DNA of 16,281 nt from an uncultured Bacteroidales bacterium (lineage in GTDB: Bacteria; Bacteroidota; Bacteroidia; Bacteroidales; UBA932): positions 1 through 16,281 of the forward strand of contig UQWT01000052.1 of NCBI GenBank assembly GCA_900544815.1, written 5' to 3'. The translations under genes and the position numbers were made by a program. Numbering within the stretch: position 1 is the first letter of the stretch; each line of letters begins with the position of its first letter. This document shows, piece after piece, positions 6,907 through 14,693 of the stretch. Below the pieces are notes generated by a model, which had not been told where the DNA came from, searched no databases, and saw only the letters and a list, made by a program, of their open reading frames with translations.

Positions 6907-8391
6907 ATGTCTGCTTTTGGAAAATATTTGGCGATTGTTTTTTATGTTCTCTGCATAATTGGGGGAACAGTGCTCTCTATTTATTGGTACTTTGGTGAAA
7001 CTCAGTACCTTGTTTTGGGTGGCGTTGCTCTTGTGATATTTGGAGCTGTTGGAATAATAAAGCATTTGAAGAGTGTGATAAAGAAGGTTACCTATATGTT
7101 TAATTGTATGGAGAGTGATGATTTCACATTTAAGTTCTCCGAGAACAGGGGTGACAAGTACAGCAAGGATTTTAATGCTTCGCTTAACAGAATAAAGAGT
7201 ATTGTTGAGCAGTCTAAGCAGAGGATTGAGGAGAGGAATGCCTACTTTGAGCTTATAATGAACAGTGTGAGAACCGGTGTGATTACATTGGATGATAATG
7301 GCAATATTGTTCATGTGAACAGATATGCATTGAATGTTTTTGAAAGGACTGTGCTTACTCATGTGAATCAGTTGGATGCTGTTGCCGGTGGGCTTAAGCA
7401 GATGATTCTCTCTATTGGAGCAGGTGAAAGAGGTAAATTTGAATTGGTTACGGAGAAGGGGAGGATGCAGCTCTCCATTATGGCTTCACAAATGAGTTAT
7501 GATGGCAGGTTGCTTAAGATTGTTACGTTTAACGATATTAATAACGAGTTGGATGACATGGAGGTGGAGTCTTGGATAAAACTTGCAAGAATACTTTCTC
7601 ATGAGATAATGAACTCTTTGGCTCCGGTAACCTCATTGACCGAGACCCTTTTGGATATAAACAGAGGTGTTGAGGCGGATCTCAAACTGCTTTGCAACGG
7701 CAATGCCAATGTTGGAGATGTTGCAGGGGGAGGTGGGGAAAATGCAGATATACGTGGCCTTGGAAACAATGACACTAATGCTAAAGATGGTGCGAACATA
7801 GCATTTGACAAAGAGGAGCTTAAAGAGAATATAATTTCTGGTAATGCGAATATATCCAAGGGGTTGCAGACTATTAAGCAGACGAGCATGAACTTGGAGG
7901 AATTTGTAAAGTCTTACAGACGGTTCACGCATATTCCTGAGCCGGAAAAGACTCTTTTTGAGCTTGAACCTTTTATGCAGAGGGTATGTGATCTTATTAT
8001 CCCTATAGGGGTTAAATACAGGTTGGAGGTTACTCCTGCAGATATTTCTGTTTTTGCAGATGAAGGGTTGCTTACTCAGGTGGTTACCAATATTTTAAAG
8101 AATGCTGTCTATGCAGTGATGCACTCTTCCGGAACCTCTGATGAAAAGATAACGGTATTGTGTGCCAAATCTGGGAACTCTATTTGTATGGATATTGCGA
8201 ATACTGGTGATGAGATACCTAAAGAGTTGTCAGACAATATCTTTGTGCCTTTCTTTACCACAAAAGAGACTGGTTCGGGCATAGGTCTTAGTATCTCTCG
8301 GCAGATTATGTTCCGCCACAGAGGCAGCCTCAGTCTAATATCCAACAAGCCGGGGAATGTTTGCTTTAGGGTGCAATTGCCGGCTGTGTAG
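6907..8391 (+). CDS. Membrane sensor histidine kinase, NtrB-like, with an atypical DHp insertion
   Basis: I start at the ATG at 6907 (494 residues); a TTG precedes it directly at 6904. Two membrane helices (about 7-28 and 34-52) are separated by only a few residues, so there is almost no extracytoplasmic sensor. A HAMP-like/coiled linker (55-112) and a PAS-like domain (112-210) follow. The H-box is SHEIMNSLAP with phospho-acceptor H232. The ATPase domain has N-box QVVTNILKNAVYAV (N395, N399), G1 ANTGDEIP, F-box FVPFFTTK and G2 GSGIGLS (456-462). Between the two DHp helices, residues 256-312 are Gly/Asn/Asp-rich low-complexity sequence (for example VAGGGGENAD), much longer than the usual tight turn. 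It forms an operon with the regulator just upstream and should phosphorylate D55 of that protein. Confidence 0.93.
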   Translation: MSAFGKYLAIVFYVLCIIGGTVLSIYWYFGETQYLVLGGVALVIFGAVGIIKHLKSVIKKVTYMFNCMESDDFTFKFSENRGDKYSKDFNASLNRIKSIVEQSKQRIEERNAYFELIMNSVRTGVITLDDNGNIVHVNRYALNVFERTVLTHVNQLDAVAGGLKQMILSIGAGERGKFELVTEKGRMQLSIMASQMSYDGRLLKIVTFNDINNELDDMEVESWIKLARILSHEIMNSLAPVTSLTETLLDINRGVEADLKLLCNGNANVGDVAGGGGENADIRGLGNNDTNAKDGANIAFDKEELKENIISGNANISKGLQTIKQTSMNLEEFVKSYRRFTHIPEPEKTLFELEPFMQRVCDLIIPIGVKYRLEVTPADISVFADEGLLTQVVTNILKNAVYAVMHSSGTSDEKITVLCAKSGNSICMDIANTGDEIPKELSDNIFVPFFTTKETGSGIGLSISRQIMFRHRGSLSLISNKPGNVCFRVQLPAV

Positions 8392-8404
8392 GATATATTA
8401 TTGA

Positions 8405-8434
8405 TTGTGTGGAAGCAAATTATAGTTAACTTTG
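8405..8434 (+). promoter_or_regulatory. Bacteroidota-type promoter for the SLC13-type transporter
   Basis: TAACTTTG (8427-8434) matches the -7 consensus exactly, and ATTG (TTG at 8405-8407) lies 19 bp upstream as a -33 element. Transcription would start near 8441, leaving a leader of about 60 nt. This is the best-spaced promoter in the window and indicates that the transporter is transcribed separately from the kinase gene. Confidence 0.75.
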
Positions 8435-8503
8435 CGGTTGTTAAAATCAAGACAAACTAGAAACTGTTTTAATAATTAAGCAGCTTCTTAGCCACTTTAA
8501 ATT

Positions 8504-10294
8504 ATGGAAGCTATTCTTTTTTGCGGCCTTTCGGTAGGCGCCTGGATTACCATAGCGGTGATTCTTATTATGTTTGGTGTGATGATCTTTACCAAACTTC
8601 CTGCAGATCTTGTATTTATGGGAGGAATGACGGCATTGTTCGTTAGTGGTGTGCTCTCTGCCAAGGAGGCGCTTGCAGGGTTTAGTTCAACCTCGGTTGT
8701 TACCATTGGAGTTCTCTTTGTGGTTATTGCCGGATTGGTGCATACAGGGTTTATTCAATGGATTGTAAAATATGTGCTTGGCGTACCGGGGTCATACCCA
8801 AAAGCAGTAGTGAGGCTTATGCTTCCTGTTGCGGCCCTAAGTTCGTTTCTTAGCAATACTACGGTGGTGGCTCTCTTTCTTAATGTTGTTAAGGTATGGG
8901 CCAAGAAGTTGAAAATCGCCCCGTCAAAGCTGCTGATACCGTTAAGCTATGCATCTGGAATGGGAGGTGTCTGTACACTTATCGGTACTCCGCCAAACCT
9001 TATAGTATCTGGGTTTTACATGTCTGACACAGGAACGCATCTTAATATCTTCACCACAACTCTGCCGGGCCTTTTCTGCTTGGTGGTTGGAGTGCTGTCG
9101 GTTTTGGCTTTAAGACGATTGCTTCCTAACAGAAAATCTCCGGAGGATTCTTTTGAGGCAACTTCGGAATATACGGTGGAATTGCTTGTGCCTACCGAAT
9201 GCGAGTCTGTTGGAAAGACAGTTGAGGAGGCCGGCCTTAAGAATGTGAACGGTGGCCATCTTATTGAGATAGTGAGGTTTGACAGGGAGATAATCTCACC
9301 TGTGCCTGCGGATGAGTATGTTCTTGGAGGTGACAGGCTTGTATATTCGGGGCAGATAGATGAGATACTTAATCTTAAAAAGACCCACGGGCTTGCAAAT
9401 GCTACCCATCACCTTTTCTCCTTAAACGAGGTTGATAAAAACAGGAAACTGCGTACTGCAAGTGTTGAGGCTGGAAGCAGTCTCATTGGAAAGAGAATGA
9501 GCGAAACCAATTTTGAGGATGAGAATGAGATGGTTTTGGTTGCAGTTGCCAGAAAAGGTGAGCGTATAGATGAATGTCCGCGTGAGATTGCACTTAAATT
9601 TGGTGATACGCTTCTGTTGGAGACAGCCGTCTCTACAAAATTGGCTAATGAGGCGGCAAGCAAAGCAAGGATACGATTCTTTGATTCGGAGGAGATTCCT
9701 AATATTGGTAAACAGACCATGGTCTCTGCAATGATTATGTTGGCAATGGTTCTTTTGTCTACCTTTGACATTATCCCTCTGCTTCAGTCCTGCTTCCTTG
9801 CGGCATTTGCAATGATAGTGGCAAAATGTTGTACGGTAGATCAGGCAAGGGATTCAATAGACTGGAGTATACTTATGATATTTGCAGGCTCTGTATGCCT
9901 TGGTACTGCAATAGAGAAGACAGGTATTGCAACGCAACTTGTCAACGGTATACTTAATGTCTGTGGAACAAATCCATACGTGGTGCTCTCCTGCATCTGT
10001 TTGGTTGCAACCTTTATAACGGAGTTTATAAGTAATACGGCTTGTGCGGCAATGTTTTATCCAATTGCATATCACGCCGCTGTTACGCTCAACGCAAATC
10101 CGCTTACATTCTGTATTGCGCTTATGATAGCGGTTTCATCCAGCTTTGCAACACCTATAGGTTCTCCAACTCACATGCTTGTGTATGGTGTGGGCGGATA
10201 CCGTTTTACAGATTTTATGAAGATAGGTCTGCTTATGAACTTTATTATTTTGGCGGCGAATATCTTTATAGTAACACTGTTGTTCCCTATGTAA
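8504..10294 (+). CDS. SLC13/DASS-type transporter with two TrkA-C domains
   Basis: This 596-residue membrane protein has a first hydrophobic block (about 10-205), a soluble central part, and a second block (about 405-596). The paired SNT signatures of the DASS/INDY family, which bind sodium and substrate, are SNTT at 117-120 and SNTA at 510-513; IGTPPN (160-165) and TPIGSPTHM near the C-terminus are the matching loop motifs. The central soluble region holds two tandem TrkA-C (RCK-C) modules, about 222-292 and 308-378, each with the strand-helix pattern ending in a GDxL motif (GGDRLVYSG, FGDTLLLET). These are assumed to bind a small regulatory ligand. Family members carry sulfate, dicarboxylates or related anions, and the substrate cannot be told here. 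It is a single-gene unit with its own promoter. Confidence 0.92.
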   Translation: MEAILFCGLSVGAWITIAVILIMFGVMIFTKLPADLVFMGGMTALFVSGVLSAKEALAGFSSTSVVTIGVLFVVIAGLVHTGFIQWIVKYVLGVPGSYPKAVVRLMLPVAALSSFLSNTTVVALFLNVVKVWAKKLKIAPSKLLIPLSYASGMGGVCTLIGTPPNLIVSGFYMSDTGTHLNIFTTTLPGLFCLVVGVLSVLALRRLLPNRKSPEDSFEATSEYTVELLVPTECESVGKTVEEAGLKNVNGGHLIEIVRFDREIISPVPADEYVLGGDRLVYSGQIDEILNLKKTHGLANATHHLFSLNEVDKNRKLRTASVEAGSSLIGKRMSETNFEDENEMVLVAVARKGERIDECPREIALKFGDTLLLETAVSTKLANEAASKARIRFFDSEEIPNIGKQTMVSAMIMLAMVLLSTFDIIPLLQSCFLAAFAMIVAKCCTVDQARDSIDWSILMIFAGSVCLGTAIEKTGIATQLVNGILNVCGTNPYVVLSCICLVATFITEFISNTACAAMFYPIAYHAAVTLNANPLTFCIALMIAVSSSFATPIGSPTHMLVYGVGGYRFTDFMKIGLLMNFIILAANIFIVTLLFPM

Positions 10295-10489
10295 TAAAAG
10301 TTTATAGTTGAGGGCTTATAGTGTATAGACAGCATTATAAAAGTTAATAGTTGAGAGTGTATAGTTTATAGCGTGAAGAAGTAAACTATTTACTTTAAAA
10401 CTATCAACTAATTAACTGACTATAAACTAATATGGCATTGGCGTTGGCTAAGGCTAAAGCAAATAAATTGAATATAAAATAAAATAGAA
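10295..10489. repeat. AT-rich spacer with TTTATAG/CTATAAA repeats and hexamers (copy B)
   Basis: AAAAGTTTATAGTTGAG (10296-10312) recurs with one mismatch at 10339-10355. AGTTTATAG (10363-10371) faces CTATAAACT (10420-10428). Phased hexamers GGCATT, GGCGTT, GGCTAA fill 10434-10451, followed one base later by GGCTAA and AGCAAA (10452-10463). The whole block resembles the region near 5164-5278 read in reverse complement. No clear terminator or -7 box is visible, so the promoter of the STAS gene is not identified. Confidence 0.65.
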
Positions 10490-10792
10490 ATGATACTTAC
10501 AATTAAAAATGACAATAACATCTATACAGGTGTTTTGGAGGGCAGATTAGATACTGTGAATGCTGCCGAATTTGGAAAGATGATGCAACCTCTTGTTGAT
10601 AATTCAGACAAGGAGATTATATTGGATTGTTCGGCTCTTGAGTATATAAGCAGCTCCGGGTTAAGACAGTTCCTTGTTTTGCGTAAGGCTGTTGAGGCTA
10701 AACAGGGTAAACTTACCATTGAGCATATTAATGAGGAGATTAGAAATATTTTTAAGATTACGGGATTTCTTAATCTTTTCAGTATAAAGTAA
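10490..10792 (+). CDS. STAS-domain anti-sigma factor antagonist (RsbV/SpoIIAA-like)
   Basis: This 100-residue protein is a single STAS domain. The signature LDCSALEYISSSGLRQFLVLRKA contains S56 directly before the GL pair, the position phosphorylated in SpoIIAA/RsbV. In the known systems the unphosphorylated form captures the RsbW-type kinase and frees that kinase's partner, while the kinase inactivates the STAS protein by phosphorylation and a SpoIIE-type phosphatase reverses it. Both counterparts are encoded just downstream (10985 and 12933), so this is the switch protein of that cassette. A strong hairpin terminator lies between it and the phosphatase gene, which suggests the STAS protein can be made in excess. 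Confidence 0.92.
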   Translation: MILTIKNDNNIYTGVLEGRLDTVNAAEFGKMMQPLVDNSDKEIILDCSALEYISSSGLRQFLVLRKAVEAKQGKLTIEHINEEIRNIFKITGFLNLFSIK

Positions 10793-10805
10793 GGAACCGC
10801 CTAAA

Positions 10806-10822
10806 TGCCGGTAGTACCGGCA
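10806..10822 (+). other. Short GC-rich hairpin after the STAS gene
   Basis: TGCCGGT and ACCGGCA form a perfect 7-bp stem around a 3-nt loop, 13 bases after the stop codon. No T-run follows, so it is not a classical terminator on its own. It could protect the 3' end of the STAS message or be part of a two-hairpin termination region. Confidence 0.5.
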
Positions 10823-10854
10823 CTGTGTAAAGTAGAATCATGAAACCGAACATT

Positions 10855-10905
10855 AAAATCTTTGAAATTAATTTGCTTAAGTTGAGATTTCAAAGATTTT
10901 TATTG
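10855..10905 (+). terminator. Strong hairpin terminator between the STAS and phosphatase genes
   Basis: AAAATCTTTGAAAT (10855-10868) pairs perfectly with ATTTCAAAGATTTT (10887-10900) around an 18-nt loop, and the 3' arm runs into TTTTTATT. The symmetric A/T flanks would also allow function on the other strand. Partial read-through would uncouple the levels of the STAS protein and the downstream phosphatase. Confidence 0.7.
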
Positions 10906-10943
10906 TGAAAGAGAATGATAGTGAACGGCTATCAGACTTTCAT

Positions 10944-10977
10944 AAATTTTTAATTATTATTTTGAAATTAAAAATTT
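10944..10977. repeat. 12-bp perfect AT-only inverted repeat ahead of the phosphatase start
   Basis: AAATTTTTAATT (10944-10955) and AATTAAAAATTT (10966-10977) flank a 10-nt loop. The right arm ends only 7 bases before the ATG at 10985, where a ribosome site would be expected. It could be an operator or an RNA hairpin limiting translation. No consensus -7 box is visible around it. Confidence 0.6.
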
Positions 10978-10984
10978 TGACAGT

Positions 10985-12904
10985 ATGAAAAAGATATTCG
11001 GGTCCCTTACGGCGCGGTTATGCGCCTACATTATTGTTATTACGGTAGTTATCTTCTGTAGTATAGCCTTTGTGTTTGGAAAGTACAGCACAAATAGAGA
11101 GGAGCATAATGCAGAGAGGTACACATCTGTACTGTTGCAGAATATGCAGCAGAAGATAGACAGAAAATTAGCAGATGTCGAGAGTACTGTTGCAGCAACA
11201 TTGCCTGTGGTGCAAAATAGCCTTAATGCCCCCGATGATCTTATGTCCATTATTGAGAAGATGGTTTGGGACAATGGTAACCTCATGGGGGGATGTGTTG
11301 CTTTTGAACCACACTTCTACTCTAAGAAAGGGGAGCGGTTTATGGAGTATGTATCGCTCGATACCCTTAACAATGTATACAGAAAGCATCTTGGAGATGA
11401 TGACAGTTATAATTACTTAAAGATGCAGTGGTATACAGAGGCAAAGAATGCAGGGCAGGGGATATGGTCTGAGCCATACTTTGACGAGGGAGGTGGCAAT
11501 ATTCTTATGACAACATACACTCTGCCTATGCTTGATAAGAATGGCAGATTTTATGGTGTGATTACAGCAGATATATCTTTGGAAGATATGGTAAAAGGTA
11601 TTGATGCCATAAGACCCTTCCCGGACAGCTATTCATTTATCTTAAGTAAAAAAGGGGTCTTTATATCGTTCCCAAACAGAGATTATATCTTAAAGGAATG
11701 CGGCAGTTTTTACTCAAAAAAGATGGATAACAAGGATATGGATAGGATCCTTTCCGATATGGTAGGAGGGGGCAGAGGTACGCAAAGCGTAAATACCAAA
11801 GAATCCGAGCTTTTAGCCTGTTATGCTCCTATCCTTAGAACCGGTTGGTCTATATGCTGTATCTGTCCGTATAAAACCATAATGCAGGATTTAGGGACTA
11901 CAATACTTACAATCCTTATGATTCTTTTGGCCGGTCTCATAGTGCTTTTGACATGTATAAGGGCAATCTTGGTCTACTCAATGAAACCTATGAAGGAGCT
12001 TACGGACGCTGCCTATATAATAGCAAAAGGATGTTTTGATAATCCGTTGCCTGTAATAGACAGTAAGGATGAGATGAAAAAGCTTCACGATGCATTTGCG
12101 TTCATGCAACGTTCCCTCAAAGGTTATACAGCGGAGTTGGAGGCAACGACTCGCTCAAAAGAGCGTATAGAGAGCGAACTCAATATAGCCAAGGAGATAC
12201 AGATGAATATGATTCCACGGCATTTTTCTCCATTTGCAGAGTGCGGAAGTTTGGATCTGTATGCTCTGCTTGAACCTGCCAAGGAGGTTAGCGGAGACCT
12301 TTATGATTTCTTTATCCGTAAAGACAAGCTATTCTTTACTATTGGTGATGTTTCGGGAAAAGGAATTCCGGCTTCGTTGGTTATGTCAATAACCTGCACC
12401 CTTTTTAGAGTTATGGCGGAGAAATATGAATCTCCGGCAGAGATAGCTAAAACTGTAAATGCTGCTATTTCAAACAGGAATGATGCCAATATGTTTGTTA
12501 CAATGTTTTTTGGGGTATTAGACTTAAAGAGCGGCTCTTTGGAGTATTGTAATGCCGGGCATAATCCTCCTGTTATAGTCTCAAATGAAGGGAATTGCAA
12601 ATTTGTTGAGATTTTGCCAAATCTGCCTATAGGTATCTTGGACGGATTTGAATATATATCACAGACGATGACATTGCCGGTTGGCGCAACTCTGCTGCTG
12701 TATACAGATGGTATTACAGAGGCCGAAAACTGCGATAAGGAACAGTTTGGAGAGCAACAGCTGTTAAATGTCGTTAAAGATTGCAGTGGATTGGAATCCA
12801 ATGAGATACTATGTCATTTGTTAAAGGAGGTAAAAGGTTTTACCGGTGCTGCAGAACAGAGCGACGATATAACAGCTTTGTGCATAAAATTAACCGGCAA
12901 ATAG
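10985..12904 (+). CDS. Membrane-anchored PP2C (SpoIIE/RsbU-type) phosphatase with Cache sensor and HAMP
   Basis: This 639-residue protein has a first membrane helix (about 13-32), an extracytoplasmic sensor (about 35-295) with Cache-type features (QWYTEAK, GIWSEPYFDEGGGN, GVITADISLEDM), a second helix (about 303-329), a HAMP domain (330-382), and the signalling helix ELNIAKEIQMNMIP that precedes SpoIIE-type phosphatases. The catalytic domain (about 420-637) retains the acidic metal ligands: D438 (VSGDLYD), D455 (GDVSGKG), D575 (YTDGITEA) and D627/D628 (SDDITAL). CNAGHNPP is also conserved. It should dephosphorylate the STAS protein at 10490 when an extracytoplasmic ligand is sensed. The RsbW-like gene follows after 28 bp, apparently in the same transcript. 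The ligand is unknown. Confidence 0.94.
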   Translation: MKKIFGSLTARLCAYIIVITVVIFCSIAFVFGKYSTNREEHNAERYTSVLLQNMQQKIDRKLADVESTVAATLPVVQNSLNAPDDLMSIIEKMVWDNGNLMGGCVAFEPHFYSKKGERFMEYVSLDTLNNVYRKHLGDDDSYNYLKMQWYTEAKNAGQGIWSEPYFDEGGGNILMTTYTLPMLDKNGRFYGVITADISLEDMVKGIDAIRPFPDSYSFILSKKGVFISFPNRDYILKECGSFYSKKMDNKDMDRILSDMVGGGRGTQSVNTKESELLACYAPILRTGWSICCICPYKTIMQDLGTTILTILMILLAGLIVLLTCIRAILVYSMKPMKELTDAAYIIAKGCFDNPLPVIDSKDEMKKLHDAFAFMQRSLKGYTAELEATTRSKERIESELNIAKEIQMNMIPRHFSPFAECGSLDLYALLEPAKEVSGDLYDFFIRKDKLFFTIGDVSGKGIPASLVMSITCTLFRVMAEKYESPAEIAKTVNAAISNRNDANMFVTMFFGVLDLKSGSLEYCNAGHNPPVIVSNEGNCKFVEILPNLPIGILDGFEYISQTMTLPVGATLLLYTDGITEAENCDKEQFGEQQLLNVVKDCSGLESNEILCHLLKEVKGFTGAAEQSDDITALCIKLTGK

Positions 12905-12932
12905 TGGCTTAACCCTATAAATTGTTGTTAGA

Positions 12933-13355
12933 ATGAGCAGAAAAGAGTTGATAATAACCAATCAGTTACAGGAGGTGGATAAACTTTATCCGTTTGTACA
13001 GGAAATTGGCAACCAATTGAATATAGAGGCTTCATTAATCAATCCCATAAATTTGGCATTAGAGGAGGCATTGGTAAATGCGGTAGAATATGCCTATAAA
13101 GAGGGTACGGGGAAGATCACCCTTTCGGCCGAATATAGAGCTGATACGGGCACACTCGTTTTTGTCTTGTCGGACTCCGGTGTTGTATTTAACCCATTGG
13201 AACATCCCGATGCCGATACTACTCTCTCTTTAGAGGAGCGTGAGATAGGGGGGCTAGGTATATTCCTCATTAAGGAGATAATGGACAGAGTTGAGTACTG
13301 CCGCAAAGATGGCATGAATATTCTTACCATGTATAAGATTCTTCCCTGCAAATGA
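12933..13355 (+). CDS. RsbW-like anti-sigma regulatory ATPase/serine kinase
   Basis: This 140-residue protein is a stand-alone GHKL ATPase of the HATPase_c_2 family. It has N-box NLALEEALVNAVEYAY (E44, E45, N49), G1 box SDSGVVFNP (D81) and G2 box GGLGIFLIK (106-114). In partner-switching systems such a protein binds and inhibits its output partner, usually a sigma factor, and phosphorylates the STAS antagonist. All elements needed for ATP binding and kinase activity look intact. It lies 28 bp downstream of the phosphatase gene in the same orientation. No sigma factor gene is nearby, so its partner is unknown. Confidence 0.92.
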   Translation: MSRKELIITNQLQEVDKLYPFVQEIGNQLNIEASLINPINLALEEALVNAVEYAYKEGTGKITLSAEYRADTGTLVFVLSDSGVVFNPLEHPDADTTLSLEEREIGGLGIFLIKEIMDRVEYCRKDGMNILTMYKILPCK

Positions 13356-13364
13356 TAGTTTTTT

Positions 13365-13372
13365 TACCTTTG
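13365..13372 (+). promoter_or_regulatory. Bacteroidota-type -7 box TACCTTTG before the phosphatase gene at 13402
   Basis: TACCTTTG matches the TAnnTTTG consensus in the 46-bp gap after the RsbW-like gene. No convincing -33 element is present at 19-21 bp. It would start transcription near 13379, giving a leader of about 20 nt, and allow the secreted phosphatase to be expressed apart from the switch cassette. Confidence 0.55.
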
Positions 13373-13401
13373 CCCAAGTTTTTTAATTTTTGTAGTACAC
13401 T

Positions 13402-14679
13402 ATGAGAAGAATATTATCTGCAGTTTTGTTATTTCTGTTTGCGTTCTCTTTGCAGGCACAGACAGCATTTGATGAGATAAAGGCAAACAGAATGTTGTCT
13501 GCCAACAACTATAGAGCATATCCGGCTCCAACGGCAAAGCTTACACCTGCACCAAAGGGATACGAGCCGTTCTATATTAGCACATACATGCGTCACGGTT
13601 CGCGTTATCTTATTAATCCTAAGCATTATACCTTCCCAAAGGAGACTTTGTTGAAGGCAGATTCCTTAGAGATGCTTACTGTAACGGGAAAAAAGACTTT
13701 GGAGGTTGTTTTGCGTATGGCAGAGATGGCAGAGAATCGTTTGGGTGAGCTTACTCCACTTGGAGCGCGTCAGCATAGAGGAATTGCAGAGCGTATGTAT
13801 AACAATTTCCCTCAAATATTTTCAGACAGCGCAGTTGTGGATGCACGTTCCACAGTTGTCATACGTTGCATATTGTCTATGACGTCTGAGTGTTTGCAGC
13901 TGCAGGCATTGAATCCTGCATTGCGAATAAAGAATGATGCCAGCTATCACGACATGTGTTTTATGAATCCTCCTGTAAAGAGAGAGATAGACAGCATCTC
14001 AACATCTGATACTGTTAAGATATTGAGAAGAGAGTTTGAGGCAGCCCATATCCTTCCGCAAAGGCTTATGAAGGTGCTGTTTAAAGATGAACAGTATGTT
14101 AAGGATAGTGTAGATGGAGTCCGTCTTATGAAGCGCCTGTTTGACCTCGCAAGCAATATGCAGAGCCATGATACCTCTATGGAACTTTATTCGCTTTTTA
14201 CAGATGAGGAGTGTTATAATATGTGGTGCTGCAGTAATCTTTATTGGTACTTGACCCGTGCGGCTTCACCGGTAACTAAAGGGCTTATGCCGTACAGAGA
14301 GGCCGAGCTGCTACGCAATATATTGGATGCGGCGGATTCTGCCATAAAGGATGGAAAGACCCGGGCATCGTTAAGGTTTGGGCACGAATCGTGCCTGCTG
14401 CCTTTGGTTGCTCTGTTGGAATTGGACGGTTACGGTAAATCTTACGAAAACTTGGACGATATATACAACAGCTGGAGGTCTTACGAGATTTTCCCTATGG
14501 CGGCCAATGTGCAGTTTGTGTTTTATCGTAAAAGTGTTGGGGGTGAGATACTTGTGAAGGTTCTTCTTAATGAGAGGGAGGTTAGTCTTCCTGTTAAGAG
14601 TAAACGTGCTCCATACTACAATTGGAGAGATGTTGAGGGGTATTATCGCGCCAAGCTGAACGCTTACTCGCAAAGATAA
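13402..14679 (+). CDS. Secreted histidine-acid phosphatase (phytase/MINPP-type)
   Basis: This 425-residue protein has a Sec signal peptide (MRRILSAVLLFLFAFSLQAQ) and the histidine phosphatase branch-2 signature RHGSR (R64, H65, R68), with H65 the expected phosphohistidine nucleophile. The distal catalytic motif appears as GHES (327-330), with H328 a substrate/phosphate ligand and E329 a plausible proton donor, in place of the HD or HAE forms seen in AppA and MINPP. Family members release phosphate from inositol phosphates or other monoesters in the periplasm or at the cell surface; the exact substrate is inferred only by family. It follows the switch cassette but has its own -7 box, and a strong hairpin terminates it. 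Confidence 0.88.
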   Translation: MRRILSAVLLFLFAFSLQAQTAFDEIKANRMLSANNYRAYPAPTAKLTPAPKGYEPFYISTYMRHGSRYLINPKHYTFPKETLLKADSLEMLTVTGKKTLEVVLRMAEMAENRLGELTPLGARQHRGIAERMYNNFPQIFSDSAVVDARSTVVIRCILSMTSECLQLQALNPALRIKNDASYHDMCFMNPPVKREIDSISTSDTVKILRREFEAAHILPQRLMKVLFKDEQYVKDSVDGVRLMKRLFDLASNMQSHDTSMELYSLFTDEECYNMWCCSNLYWYLTRAASPVTKGLMPYREAELLRNILDAADSAIKDGKTRASLRFGHESCLLPLVALLELDGYGKSYENLDDIYNSWRSYEIFPMAANVQFVFYRKSVGGEILVKVLLNEREVSLPVKSKRAPYYNWRDVEGYYRAKLNAYSQR

Positions 14680-14693
14680 CCTGTCTTATAACA

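Noticed and set aside
6889..7362. 157-codon frame opposite the start of the histidine kinase
   Set aside because: It covers the kinase's membrane helices and PAS region and has no independent features.
10805..10843. 12-codon leader peptide after the STAS gene
   Set aside because: The frame consists largely of the GC-rich hairpin and has no ribosome site or similarity to a known attenuator.
12301..12801. 166-codon open frame antisense to the SpoIIE-type phosphatase
   Set aside because: It covers the conserved catalytic core of the sense gene and shows no family features; a shadow frame.
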